A stretch of 64,000 bases of DNA. It comes from Catenuloplanes indicus. GTDB taxonomy: Bacteria; Actinomycetota; Actinomycetes; Mycobacteriales; Micromonosporaceae. Numbering within the stretch: the first letter of the stretch is position 1; each line of letters starts with the position of its first letter. The DNA lies in contig NZ_JAUSUZ010000001.1 of NCBI RefSeq assembly GCF_030813715.1, positions 8,848,501 to 8,912,500 of the forward strand, given 5' to 3'. Made by a program: the position numbers and the translations under genes. The notes below the pieces were generated by a model, which had not been told where the DNA came from, made no database searches, and was given only the letters and a program-made list of their open reading frames with translations. This document shows positions 6,914 through 14,875 of this stretch, piece by piece.

Positions 6914-8908
6914 ATGGCGATGACGGACCCGGCGGACGCCGGCGACCACCCGATACGTGCGCTCGCCGAGGCGCTGCGGATTCCCGGGGCGCGGCGGGTG
7001 GCACTCGTCGCGGAGGGCGCGAGCGCGCCGGCCTGGTCGTGCACGCCCGGCGGGCCGGACGAGCCGACCGAGGGTACGGCCACGGTCGCGGTCGTCATGG
7101 TGCAGGCGGCGCGCGAACTGCTCCGGCTGACCGCCGGCGGCGACGTCGACGACCTGCTGCTGACCAGCGGCGAGCACTTCCACGTGCTGCGCCTGATCGA
7201 GCGCCCCGGCCGGGGCGCCGAGGTCGTGCACCTCACGCTGCAGCGCTCCGCCGCGAACCTGGCGATGGCCCGCCACGAGTTCCGCCGCGCCGCCGCGATC
7301 TACCGCGACGGCCCCTACGCCATCGCCGCCACCCCCGGTTCTGCGACACCCCCGGCGGTCCCGGCGCCGCCGGTTCCACCGGCCGCCGAGCCCACGCCCG
7401 CCGCGCCGATCATCGTGCTACCCGAAGCCGAGATCCTCCCGCCGGTGCCCGCCCCGGAGTCGCTCGCGGCGCGGCCGGCGGCCGAGATTCCCGTGGCGGC
7501 GGAGCCGGTCATGGCCTTGCCGGACGGCGAGGCTTTCGTGGAGTCGGAGCCGTTCGTGGTGCTGCCGGACGGCGAGGCCTCCGTGGAGTCGGAGCCGTTC
7601 GTGGCGCTGCCGGATGCCCGGATTTCCGCGGCACCGGAGCCGTATGTGATCCGGCCGGAGGCCGAGGCCTCCGCGGAGCCGGAGGGGAACACGGTGCTGC
7701 CGCGAGCCGAGGCGGCCCCGGCGGAGCCGCCCTCGGAGCCGGCGCCGGGCGGTTCCGAGCCCGCATCGGTGGACGCCGCACCCGACTGGCTCGCGCCGGT
7801 TGCCGAGACGATGCCGGACGGGCCGGCGATCGATCTGGCGTTCGAGCCCGGCACGCCGGTCGATCCGGAGCCCGGCGCGGTCGGGCACGCCCCGGCCATC
7901 GGCATCGCACCGGTGGTCCCCGCCGCGGACGCCGATGCCGAACTGGAGCCGCCGCCGGCGCACGTCTTCCCGGACTTCGTGGTACCGCCGCCCGCTGACG
8001 TGTCGCTGCTGCCCGCGGCCGAGGCACCAGACCCGGCCTACCCGCCGGCCTCGGTTTACCCGGCGGATCCGGTTCACCCGGTGGGTCCGGTCTACCCGGC
8101 AGGTCCGGTTTATCCGGCGGATTCGGTGCACCCGGCGGATCCGATGGATCCGGCAGATCCGGTGCATCCGACGGACTCGGCCTACCCGCCGCACCCTGGC
8201 CTCCCGCCGGATCTCGCCTACCCGGAGGCGTTCGTCGCGGAGCCGCTCGGTCGGGAACCGTTTCCGTCGGCGCCGCCCGGCTTCGCACCGCTGACACCAG
8301 TGGCGTCAGCGGAGCCGGCACCCGACGAGCTGACCCCCTACGGTCAGCGGCGCCGTCCCGGCGCGTTCCTCGAGGCGCAGGCCGCCGAGGACGCCGCCAC
8401 CCAGGAGACCGCCGCCGAGGACGCTGCCACCCTCGACCCCGCCGCCGAGAATCCCGCCACCCTCGAAGCCGCCGCCGTCCGGGAGGCGGCCGGAGACGCA
8501 CAGGCCGCATATGCGCCCGGCTACCGGGAGCCGGACGCGGCCTGGCCCGGTCACGTGCCGCCGGGCGTGGACTTCCCGGTCACCGGTTCGCCGCCGTACC
8601 CGCAGATCGTGGATCTTCCGCCGGATGCGCCCTGGCCAGGGGAGACGATGCCCACGTCCACCCCCACGGGCCCGCTGACCGGGGATACGCTCATTTTCGC
8701 CGGCACGGCCGGCGTGGATGACGCGGTGGAGCTGCTGCCGCGCCGCACCGCCCGGGAGGCGCCGGTGCCGGAGCCCGATCCGGGGCCCGAGCTGCCGGCC
8801 GAGGCCCTGGACGGCGCGGCGCCGTCGCTGTTCAGCCTGCTGAATCAGCCGTTCACCAACGACTCGCCGACCCTGGATCGCATCATGTCCGCGCTGCGCG
8901 ATCTGTAG
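6914..8908 (+). CDS. Roadblock-like domain fused to a long proline-rich repeat tail, third of four
   Basis: The protein has 664 residues from ATG 6914. The N-terminal ~135 residues look like a Roadblock domain: IRALAEALRIPGARRVALVAEG, LLLTSGEHFHVLRLIE, then VVHLTLQRSAANLAMARHE, closely echoing the first protein of the cluster. The remaining ~530 residues are acidic, Pro/Ala/Glu-rich and presumably disordered. They contain 16-residue LPDGEA-type repeats (near residues 200-265), six-residue xPADPV/HP repeats (about 375-425) and AAEDAAT repeats (about 490-520). A short ordered C-terminus ends SLFSLLNQPFTNDS...IMSALRDL. There is no membrane segment. The tail could be a scaffold or polar-localisation region, comparable in style to DivIVA-like or polarity scaffolds, but this is speculation. 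Confidence 0.75.
   Translation: MAMTDPADAGDHPIRALAEALRIPGARRVALVAEGASAPAWSCTPGGPDEPTEGTATVAVVMVQAARELLRLTAGGDVDDLLLTSGEHFHVLRLIERPGRGAEVVHLTLQRSAANLAMARHEFRRAAAIYRDGPYAIAATPGSATPPAVPAPPVPPAAEPTPAAPIIVLPEAEILPPVPAPESLAARPAAEIPVAAEPVMALPDGEAFVESEPFVVLPDGEASVESEPFVALPDARISAAPEPYVIRPEAEASAEPEGNTVLPRAEAAPAEPPSEPAPGGSEPASVDAAPDWLAPVAETMPDGPAIDLAFEPGTPVDPEPGAVGHAPAIGIAPVVPAADADAELEPPPAHVFPDFVVPPPADVSLLPAAEAPDPAYPPASVYPADPVHPVGPVYPAGPVYPADSVHPADPMDPADPVHPTDSAYPPHPGLPPDLAYPEAFVAEPLGREPFPSAPPGFAPLTPVASAEPAPDELTPYGQRRRPGAFLEAQAAEDAATQETAAEDAATLDPAAENPATLEAAAVREAAGDAQAAYAPGYREPDAAWPGHVPPGVDFPVTGSPPYPQIVDLPPDAPWPGETMPTSTPTGPLTGDTLIFAGTAGVDDAVELLPRRTAREAPVPEPDPGPELPAEALDGAAPSLFSLLNQPFTNDSPTLDRIMSALRDL
7509..7710 (+). 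repeat. Degenerate 48-bp coding repeats
   Basis: About four imperfect copies of a 48-base unit encode repeats such as LPDGEAFVESEPFVV and LPDGEASVESEPFVA. Later copies drift. They lie inside the proline-rich tail of the third Roadblock protein. Confidence 0.7.
8035..8195 (+). repeat. 18-bp coding repeats (Pro-rich hexapeptides)
   Basis: Roughly eight imperfect copies of an 18-base unit encode hexapeptides of the form (Y/H)PADPV and (Y/H)PAGPV, in the tail of the third Roadblock protein. The regularity suggests growth by slippage. Confidence 0.75.
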
Positions 8909-8939
8909 AGCACGCCCACCTGCCGCCCGGAGAGAAACC

Positions 8940-9356
8940 GTGACGACCATGACCGCACCGCACGACCCGTACCACGCCGCCCGGTCCGAGCTCGCCTCGC
9001 TGCGCACGCAGGTGACCGGTGTGAAGGGCAGCATCATCTCCGGCGTGGACGGGCTGCTGGTGCTGCACGACCTGCTGACCCAGGCCGAGCCGCACGACCT
9101 GGCCGCGCTGGCCGCGGCCGCGTACGGCATCGGGCGCACCTGCGGCGCCGCGCTCAACCAGGGCAACTTCAGCGAGTGCACGGTACGCAGCCAGGGCGGG
9201 TATTTCGCGGTCTACGCGATCGGCGACCTCGCGCTGCTGGCCGTGCTCGGCGACGACGGGCTGAACGTGGCGCGGCTGCACATCGAGGCGCGCGCGGTCG
9301 CGGCCCGGCTGTCCACACAGCTCAGCGCGCAGGCGATGCAGCAGAACCTGCTCTGA
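8940..9356 (+). CDS. Roadblock/LC7-like protein, fourth of four
   Basis: The protein has 138 residues from GTG 8940, with a GGAGAG site about 9 bases upstream and 31 bases after the previous stop. After a ~25-residue leader it shows the Roadblock core: VKGSIISGVDGLLVLHD, a helix LAALAAAAYGIGRTCG, CTVRSQGGYFAVYAIG, DLALLAVLG, and a final helix LHIEARAVAARL. It is closer to the stand-alone Roadblock proteins of Streptomyces conservons than to the first two genes here. Position and strand make it the last gene of the cluster. No GTPase, DUF742 or kinase gene is next to it, unlike conservons. Confidence 0.85.
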   Translation: MTTMTAPHDPYHAARSELASLRTQVTGVKGSIISGVDGLLVLHDLLTQAEPHDLAALAAAAYGIGRTCGAALNQGNFSECTVRSQGGYFAVYAIGDLALLAVLGDDGLNVARLHIEARAVAARLSTQLSAQAMQQNLL

Positions 9357-9478
9357 CCCGGCTCGGGTTTTCATGCGCTTGTGCGCATAACGTAACGAAC
9401 TCTTGACGTAGCGTGTCTGGCCCGATTGCATCGAGATGGCTCCGTGCGATGCGGCACGGGACCGTCGGGAGGTGCTTC

Positions 9479-10366
9479 GTGGTCAACCTGATTCTGGGGA
9501 ACTGTCCCGGTTCGTGGGGTGTGCGGTGGGCGGGGCCGGAGCCGCGCCCGCCGTGGCGCCGATTTCTGGACGAGCTGGCCGGTGCCGGTTACGGCTGGCT
9601 GGAGCTGGGGCCGTACGGCTATCTGCCGACCGACCCCGGGCGTCTCAACGATGAACTGGCCCGCCGCGGCCTGCGCGTCTGCGCCGGGACCGTGCACGGC
9701 TGCGGTGGACTGCACCGGCCGGACGAGTTCGGCGACATCCTGGCCCGCACCCGGCGCGCGGCCGAGCTGGCGGCCGCGACCGGCGCGCACCACCTGGTGT
9801 TCGTGCCGGTCCCCGGATACCGGGACGAGTTCACCGGCGCCTGGGCCGAGCCGGACAAGCTGGACGACGACGGCTGGCGGGTACTCGTCCGCACCGCGAA
9901 CGAGCTGGGCAAACACGTGCTGGGGGAGTACGGGCTGACGCTGTGCTTCCAGCCGCACGCGGACACCTACGTGGAGACCGGCGCGCAGATCGGCCGGTTC
10001 CTGGCGGAGACGGACCCGGCGTACGTGTCGCTGTGCCTGGACACCGGGCACCACGCCTATGCCGGCGGTGACCCGGCCGGGCTGATCGCCGAGGCCCCGG
10101 ACCGGGTCGGCTGCGTGCACGTCAAGCAGATCGACCCGCGGCTGGCGATCCGTGCGCAACGCGAGTCGCTCGCCTACGGCCAGGTGGTCATGCTCGGCGC
10201 GGCCTGCGAACCCCCGCACGGCCTGCCGGACCTGCCACCGGTGATGGACGCGCTGCGCGACCGTGGCCGGGACGTGTTCGTGGTGGTGGCGCACGAGCCG
10301 CCGCCCGGCCTCGAGGCACCGGCCGTCGTCGCCGCCCGTACCCGGGAGTATCTCCAGTCCTGCTGA
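9479..10366 (+). CDS. Sugar phosphate isomerase/epimerase family protein (IolE/IolI-like TIM barrel)
   Basis: The protein has 295 residues from GTG 9479, chosen for the GGGAGGTG site 5 bases upstream. The fold is an AP-endonuclease-2-type TIM barrel: NCPGSWGV at the start, YGWLELGPYGY, then metal-ligand positions in HHLVFVP, LCFQPHADTYVE, LCLDTGHHAYAG and VHVKQID. The overall wording resembles inosose dehydratases and isomerases (IolE, IolI), which act on myo-inositol breakdown products with a divalent metal. No other inositol gene is nearby, so the substrate is uncertain. A possible TTGACG -35 box lies at 9403-9408. Confidence 0.85.
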   Translation: MVNLILGNCPGSWGVRWAGPEPRPPWRRFLDELAGAGYGWLELGPYGYLPTDPGRLNDELARRGLRVCAGTVHGCGGLHRPDEFGDILARTRRAAELAAATGAHHLVFVPVPGYRDEFTGAWAEPDKLDDDGWRVLVRTANELGKHVLGEYGLTLCFQPHADTYVETGAQIGRFLAETDPAYVSLCLDTGHHAYAGGDPAGLIAEAPDRVGCVHVKQIDPRLAIRAQRESLAYGQVVMLGAACEPPHGLPDLPPVMDALRDRGRDVFVVVAHEPPPGLEAPAVVAARTREYLQSC

Positions 10367-10374
10367 CCCGTGAT

Positions 10375-10408
10375 CCGGGCGTCGTCCCCGCCGGCCGGCG
10401 ACGCCCGG
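10375..10408. terminator. Terminator hairpin between convergent genes
   Basis: A 10-bp perfect stem (10375-10384 with 10399-10408) and 14-base loop lie in the 47-bp gap between convergent stop codons, serving both directions. Confidence 0.7.
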
Positions 10409-10413
10409 GTCCC

Positions 10414-11148
10414 TTAATTGGCGAAGCCCGGCAGCGACACGTACTGGCCGTCCTCCGGCACCTTGATCCGCTCGCGGACCCGGGTGCCGGTCACCACCAG
10501 CGCGGCCGTCACGCCGGGCGCGCGTACGTCGAGCCGGGCCGGCAGCCCGTCCGAGGTCAGCGTCAGGTCGAACGCGGTGTGCGGCGAGCCGGTCACCAGC
10601 CCGGCCCGGCGCAGCGCGGCGGTCAGCTGCGGACCGGGCGTCCAGCCGGCCAGCCGGTACCGGAGACCGCCGTCCATGGTCCGCGCGGCGACCGTCATCC
10701 GCGCGCCGGTCACGTCCAGCCAGACGAACGGATCGACCTCCGGCAACGGTACGGCCGCGCCGGACCGCCAGTAGTACGTGTTCCGGTCGTCGCCGTCCAG
10801 CGCCACCCACTCGTACCCGCGAAACGTCCTGGTCATCGAGTCGAGGTAGCGGACGCCGCCCGCGTCGACGACGCTGAGCGCGTCGATGATCCGGCCCTCG
10901 TCGCTGGCGGTGCCGTCGACCGACCAGATCGCGTCGACGCCGCCGAGCGTGCGCATCACGCCGGTCCAGCGGACCGGCCGCTCCGGCAGGATCATGTCGA
11001 ACGTCGCCCGGTACGACCCGTCGCGCAGCAGCTCGGCTGCGCGGCGGAACTCGGCGACCACCCGGTCGACGGCCGGGCCGGGCACGCGCGGCGCGGCACA
11101 CCCGGCGAGCAGCAGCCCGCTCAGCAGGACCGCCGCGAACCGCCGCAC
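10414..11148 (-). CDS. Predicted lipoprotein (LppX/LolA-like fold possible)
   Basis: The protein has 244 residues from GTG 11148; the open frame extends far upstream but would run antisense through the next gene, so the short start next to the signal peptide is chosen. The N-terminus RRFAAVLLSGLLLAGC is a clean lipoprotein signal. The mature protein is beta-rich (FDMILPERPVRWTGVMRTLG, VRYLDSM, EWVALDGDD, YRLAGWTPGPQL, FDLTLTSDGLPARLDV). This pattern resembles the concave-sheet lipid carriers of the LppX/LprG type. It probably sits on the outer face of the membrane; the ligand is unknown. Confidence 0.78.
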   Translation of the reverse strand: MRRFAAVLLSGLLLAGCAAPRVPGPAVDRVVAEFRRAAELLRDGSYRATFDMILPERPVRWTGVMRTLGGVDAIWSVDGTASDEGRIIDALSVVDAGGVRYLDSMTRTFRGYEWVALDGDDRNTYYWRSGAAVPLPEVDPFVWLDVTGARMTVAARTMDGGLRYRLAGWTPGPQLTAALRRAGLVTGSPHTAFDLTLTSDGLPARLDVRAPGVTAALVVTGTRVRERIKVPEDGQYVSLPGFAN

Positions 11149-11227
11149 CCGCCGAGCGTAGCGCCCGTCACCCACGGGAGCGATTGTCCGAGTTTTACGA
11201 ACCCCTGACCTGCACAAACAACGCAGC

Positions 11228-11824
11228 GTGCCGCACACTCGACCCGTGGTGAACTGTCGCCGCCCGGCCGTACGCGCGGGCGTGCTCGTCCTGATCAGTA
11301 TCGGCCTCTGGGCCTGCACGGGCTGCACCTCGACCGGCCCGGGCGGCAAGAGCGAGGCCGAGGTCCCGGCCCGCGCGCACTGCACGCCGCTGTCCGGCGA
11401 CCCGCTGCCGTCGATGTGCTCGCCGCACGGCCGCACCACCGCCTCCGCGTCCGGCCGCGCCACCGTGCCCGAGCACGTGCCCGCGGCCCCGCACGACGGC
11501 CGGCCCACCCGCGGGACCGGCACGCCCCCGCGCACGGACGTCACGCACGACACCGGCGGGACCGTGCCGGCCACGGTGGACGAGCCGGTCTCGCCGGAGC
11601 TGATGCCGGAGGCGCCGTTCTCCGCCTGGGGCGTGCCGGCCCCGTGGCTTCCGGAGACCGGCGAACCCGTGCCGGACGCCGGGGAGCCGGTGGTGCCGGA
11701 GCACACCGCGGAGCCCGTCCCGCCGGTCACCGAGGAGCCGATCACACGGTACGAGGAGCCGGTGCCGCCCGAGCCGGAACCCGTGCCGTCCGGCGCTCCG
11801 GTGGAGGCCGCCCTGGATGCCTGA
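11228..11824 (+). CDS. Predicted lipoprotein with proline-rich repeat region
   Basis: The protein has up to 198 residues from GTG 11228; in-frame GTGs at 11246 and 11249 give a tighter signal peptide and are equally plausible. The hydrophobic stretch VLVLISIGLWACTGC contains a lipobox-like Cys. The rest is low-complexity Pro/Glu/Thr (EPVPDAGEPVVPEHTAEPVP), probably an extended cell-wall-spanning segment. It overlaps the next membrane protein gene by 8 bases, indicating co-transcription and translational coupling. No family was recognised. Confidence 0.65.
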   Translation: MPHTRPVVNCRRPAVRAGVLVLISIGLWACTGCTSTGPGGKSEAEVPARAHCTPLSGDPLPSMCSPHGRTTASASGRATVPEHVPAAPHDGRPTRGTGTPPRTDVTHDTGGTVPATVDEPVSPELMPEAPFSAWGVPAPWLPETGEPVPDAGEPVVPEHTAEPVPPVTEEPITRYEEPVPPEPEPVPSGAPVEAALDA

Positions 11825-12845
11825 TCCGCTGCTCCCGGCACAGCCGGCCGGACCCGGACGCCCGGTCGCCGCCGGGCCCCCGGCCGTGCCGGAGTCGCCG
11901 CCCGTGCCGGAGCCGCCGGCCGTGGCGGGGTCGCCGGCCGTGGCGGGGCCGCCGGCCGTGGCGGGGGACAGCGTGCGGGCCGGGTTGCTGTGGGGCAGCG
12001 CGATGTGGCGGGTGGCCGGCACGGTCGCCACCCAGACCGCGCTGATCAGCGCCGTCCTCTACTACTTCGGCACGATCCGGCTGCGCGCCACGTTCGACTA
12101 CTTCGGCGTGGACGCGTCCGCGCTCGGCTTCTCCGTCGCCGACCACCTGATCCACAGCGTGAACGCCGCGTTCCAGCCGCTGGTCTTCGCCGGGCTGGCC
12201 GCGCTGCCCGCGCTCACGCTGCACCGGCGGATCGTGGTCCCGGTGCTGCGCGGTACCGCCACGCCCCGGCGCGTCCGCTGGATCCGGCGGGTCGCGCGCG
12301 CCTGCCGTACCGCCGGGATCGCGGGTGGTGGGGTGGTGACCGCCGGCCTGCTGGACCGGGGCGGCATCGGCCAGCCGCTCGGCATCGGCCTGCCGCTGAT
12401 CCTGGCCGCGTCCGTCGCGCTGATGGCCTACGGGCACGTGCTGATGGGCCAGCCGCACCAGCCGGCGGAGGCTGCGATTCCGGTGCGGCTGCGCAGCCTG
12501 GCCCTGGCCGTGCTGGCCGTCACCGGGCTGCTCTGGGCCACCGGCCTGTACGCGCAGCGGATCGGCCGCGACTACGCCCGATACCTGGCGGCGAACCTGG
12601 ACGCGCGCCCGCGGGTGGTGCTCTACGCGCCGGAGCGGCTGGCGATCGCGGGGGACGGCGTCGCGTCGCAGGACCTCGGCGAGCAGGCCGGCCGGTACCG
12701 TGTCCGCTACTGGAACCTGCGGCTGCTCGCCCAGCGCAACGACCTTCTCCTGCTGCTGCCGGACTCGTGGCGCCCCGGGACCGGCCCGGTCTACGTGGTG
12801 CCGGCCGCCGGTACCCGCCTCGATCTCACGGTGCCGCCCCGCTAG
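11817..12845 (+). CDS. Multi-pass membrane protein of unknown function
   Basis: The protein has 342 residues from ATG 11817, overlapping the upstream lipoprotein gene by 8 bases. A Pro/Ala-rich cytosolic leader with six-residue repeats (about residues 20-50) is followed by about four transmembrane helices (near 65-85, 115-140, 185-220 and 235-255). A soluble C-terminal part reads DARPRVVLYAPERLAI...YRVRYWNLRLLAQRNDLLLLLP. Similar multi-pass proteins with a C-terminal beta domain are common in actinobacterial genomes without assigned roles. It likely works with the flanking lipoproteins in the envelope; that is inferred from gene overlap only. Confidence 0.75.
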   Translation: MPDPLLPAQPAGPGRPVAAGPPAVPESPPVPEPPAVAGSPAVAGPPAVAGDSVRAGLLWGSAMWRVAGTVATQTALISAVLYYFGTIRLRATFDYFGVDASALGFSVADHLIHSVNAAFQPLVFAGLAALPALTLHRRIVVPVLRGTATPRRVRWIRRVARACRTAGIAGGGVVTAGLLDRGGIGQPLGIGLPLILAASVALMAYGHVLMGQPHQPAEAAIPVRLRSLALAVLAVTGLLWATGLYAQRIGRDYARYLAANLDARPRVVLYAPERLAIAGDGVASQDLGEQAGRYRVRYWNLRLLAQRNDLLLLLPDSWRPGTGPVYVVPAAGTRLDLTVPPR

Positions 12846-12857
12846 GCTTCCCGACTC

Positions 12858-13493
12858 GTGACCCCTCGTATCAGTCTGCGGTTCGCCGCCGTCCTCATCG
12901 CCCTCGTCCCGGCCGCGGCCGCCTGCGCCACCGGCCCCGAGGGGGCGAGCCCCGCGGCCTCCGCCTCCTCGTCCTCCGCGGCACCGGCCGGCCCGCCCGC
13001 CGCCGCCGAGGCCGCCCGGGTCGGGGCCGCCGACAGCGGCTGCCCGATGCCCGTGTCGTTCGGCATCGCGGCGTCCTGGACGCCGAAGGCGGTGGACACC
13101 GCCGCGCTGGGCCCGGACCTGGCCGCCGCGCTCGGCAAGGGCGGGATGGTGCCGGTGTGCGAGATCGACGCCAAGCCGGCCGGCAACATCGGCTTCATCC
13201 GGGTCTACACCGGCGAGCACGGCGACCTGCGCGCCACGCTGACCTCGTTCGCCGGCGAGGGTGCGCAGGCGCCCGCGTTCACCGAGCTGCGGATCGGCGG
13301 CAAGCCGGCCGTGGAGATCACCTACACGTCCACCAGCGAGCTCGACGGTACGGTGGAGAAGGAGGTCGCGTTCGCGGTGGAGACCTCCCGGGGCGTCGTC
13401 GCGGTCGCGCTGGACTCGTTCGACGACGAGGAGCACGCGGCCATGCTGCCCGCCTACGAGCTGGCGAAGTCGACGCTGACCGTCACCGGCTGA
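12858..13493 (+). CDS. Predicted lipoprotein
   Basis: The protein has 211 residues with GTG start 12858, 12 bases after the preceding stop, so probably the third gene of an 11228-13493 operon. The signal RFAAVLIALVPAAAAC ends in a lipobox-type Cys, followed by an Ala/Ser/Pro linker to about residue 55. The compact mature domain (CPMPVSFGIAASWTPKAV, CEIDAKPAGNIGFIRVY, VEITYTSTSELDG, VVAVALDSFDDEEH) alternates strands and a final helix. This is reminiscent of LpqN/LpqT-like actinobacterial lipoproteins, although I cannot place it firmly. Its stop codon directly abuts that of the convergent nuclease-like gene. Confidence 0.75.
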   Translation: MTPRISLRFAAVLIALVPAAAACATGPEGASPAASASSSSAAPAGPPAAAEAARVGAADSGCPMPVSFGIAASWTPKAVDTAALGPDLAAALGKGGMVPVCEIDAKPAGNIGFIRVYTGEHGDLRATLTSFAGEGAQAPAFTELRIGGKPAVEITYTSTSELDGTVEKEVAFAVETSRGVVAVALDSFDDEEHAAMLPAYELAKSTLTVTG

Positions 13494-14765
13494 TCAGCAG
13501 CGCCCCGTTCCCCAGGCGACGCAGACGTCGCGCGCCTGGGAACGGGTGCGCAGCTCGGCCGTACCCCCGCGATTGCTCATGATCTTCTCGGTCTTGTTCC
13601 AGTGCCGGGCCAGGCCGTCGGAGGTGCCGGTCGCCGCGTACAGGTCGAACGACGCGCCCGGGTCCAGCACCGCGGCCGAGGTGATCGGGTAGACGTGCGG
13701 GCCGGTCGCGACGGTGTGGCCGAACAGGTTGACCGGGGCCGCACCGGTGTTCGTGACCCGGATCAGCTCCGGATCGGTGGGCCGGGCGGACAGCGCCACC
13801 GTGCCGGCCAGCGTGCGGCAGCCGGCCACGCACGGGTAGAGGTCCTGTGCGCGCAGGTCACCCTGCGGGTCGAAGAGGTAGGCGCCGTCCCCGATCGCGG
13901 TCGCGTCCCACGACGGGTTCTCGAAGATCGGCTCGGACAGGCCCCAGTATTTGTGCGTCGCGGTGGAGACGCCGTGGCCGGTGTGCACGAAGATCGCGCC
14001 GCCGGACGGCACGGACGTGCCGGGCCGGAACGTGTAGCGGCGTAACCCGGAGTCGCGCACCCACCAGCCGCCGAGCGGGATCGCGGAGCCGGAGTTGTTG
14101 CCGATCCGGATCCACTCGCCGTTGATGTTCGCCGAGTCGCTGCCGTCCGCGTCCGGGTTCACCCACACGTCCAGCGCCGCGGTCGGGTACGGCCCGGCGC
14201 CACACCGGTCCCGGTCGTAGAGGTTCCGCCCGGCCCGCGCCGCGAGCTGTGCCGCCTGCCGGTACGGCGCGTTCCACGCGGTCTCGCCGCCGCTGCTGAG
14301 CATCCACATCGCGTGCCCCTCGCGGATCAGGATCTGTCCGGCGTCCCGCCACACGCCGCCGATCCGCACCGACATCGAGCGCAGCGCCCGGCCGCGGGAC
14401 TGGCTGTCCGGGTGCTGCGCGGTCAGCCGGACCAGGCCGCCGCTCCACCGGATCAGCTCCTCCAGCCGCGCGGTCGCGGCCAGCGCGTGGCACTCACCGC
14501 GGCGCTTCGCCGTGACGCTGGAGTAGACGTGCTGCTCCATCGCCTGCACGCCGATGAGCCGGATCGGCAGCGGCGTGCCGGTACCGTCGCCGAACACGTC
14601 GACCGCGACCGTGTCGCCGTCCGACACGTGGTCGACCCGGCCGGCCCAGATCCGGCACACCGGCCCGCTCCCGTCCGGGCGGCACCGTCCGGTGGCCGCG
14701 GCCTGGGCGGGCGCGGCGGGCAGCGCCACGAGGAGCGCGGTGGCGAGGGCGAGGAGTCGGCGCAT
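13494..14765 (-). CDS. Secreted thermonuclease-like protein with lamin-tail domains
   Basis: The protein has 423 residues with a cleavable signal peptide (MRRLLALATALLVALPAAPAQA). Residues ~35-175 follow the staphylococcal nuclease-like fold: GRVDHVSDGDTVAVDV, LPIRLIGVQAMEQ, GRALRSMSVRIGG, REGHAMWML. The usual catalytic Arg-Glu-Arg set is only partly recognisable. Residues ~190-300 form a lamin-tail (LTD) beta-sandwich (NINGEWIRIGNNSGSAIPLGGWWVRD), and ~315-415 a second LTD-like unit. SNase-plus-LTD secreted proteins occur in actinobacteria and probably degrade extracellular nucleic acid. Activity here is inferred. Confidence 0.82.
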   Translation of the reverse strand: MRRLLALATALLVALPAAPAQAAATGRCRPDGSGPVCRIWAGRVDHVSDGDTVAVDVFGDGTGTPLPIRLIGVQAMEQHVYSSVTAKRRGECHALAATARLEELIRWSGGLVRLTAQHPDSQSRGRALRSMSVRIGGVWRDAGQILIREGHAMWMLSSGGETAWNAPYRQAAQLAARAGRNLYDRDRCGAGPYPTAALDVWVNPDADGSDSANINGEWIRIGNNSGSAIPLGGWWVRDSGLRRYTFRPGTSVPSGGAIFVHTGHGVSTATHKYWGLSEPIFENPSWDATAIGDGAYLFDPQGDLRAQDLYPCVAGCRTLAGTVALSARPTDPELIRVTNTGAAPVNLFGHTVATGPHVYPITSAAVLDPGASFDLYAATGTSDGLARHWNKTEKIMSNRGGTAELRTRSQARDVCVAWGTGRC

Positions 14766-14875
14766 TCCGGCACCTTCGGCGCGCGGCCCGGCGCGCTGAT
14801 GGCGGTGCGGGAGCGGTCCGGTTGCGAGTCGCTAAGCTCAAGATCGTTTCCGTCCGTCGACAAGGAGCTCAGCTG

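Noticed and set aside
5842-9356. Calling the Roadblock cluster a Streptomyces conservon
   Set aside because: A conservon needs a CvnA-type kinase, DUF742 protein and GTPase; none is present here, and there are four Roadblock genes instead of one.
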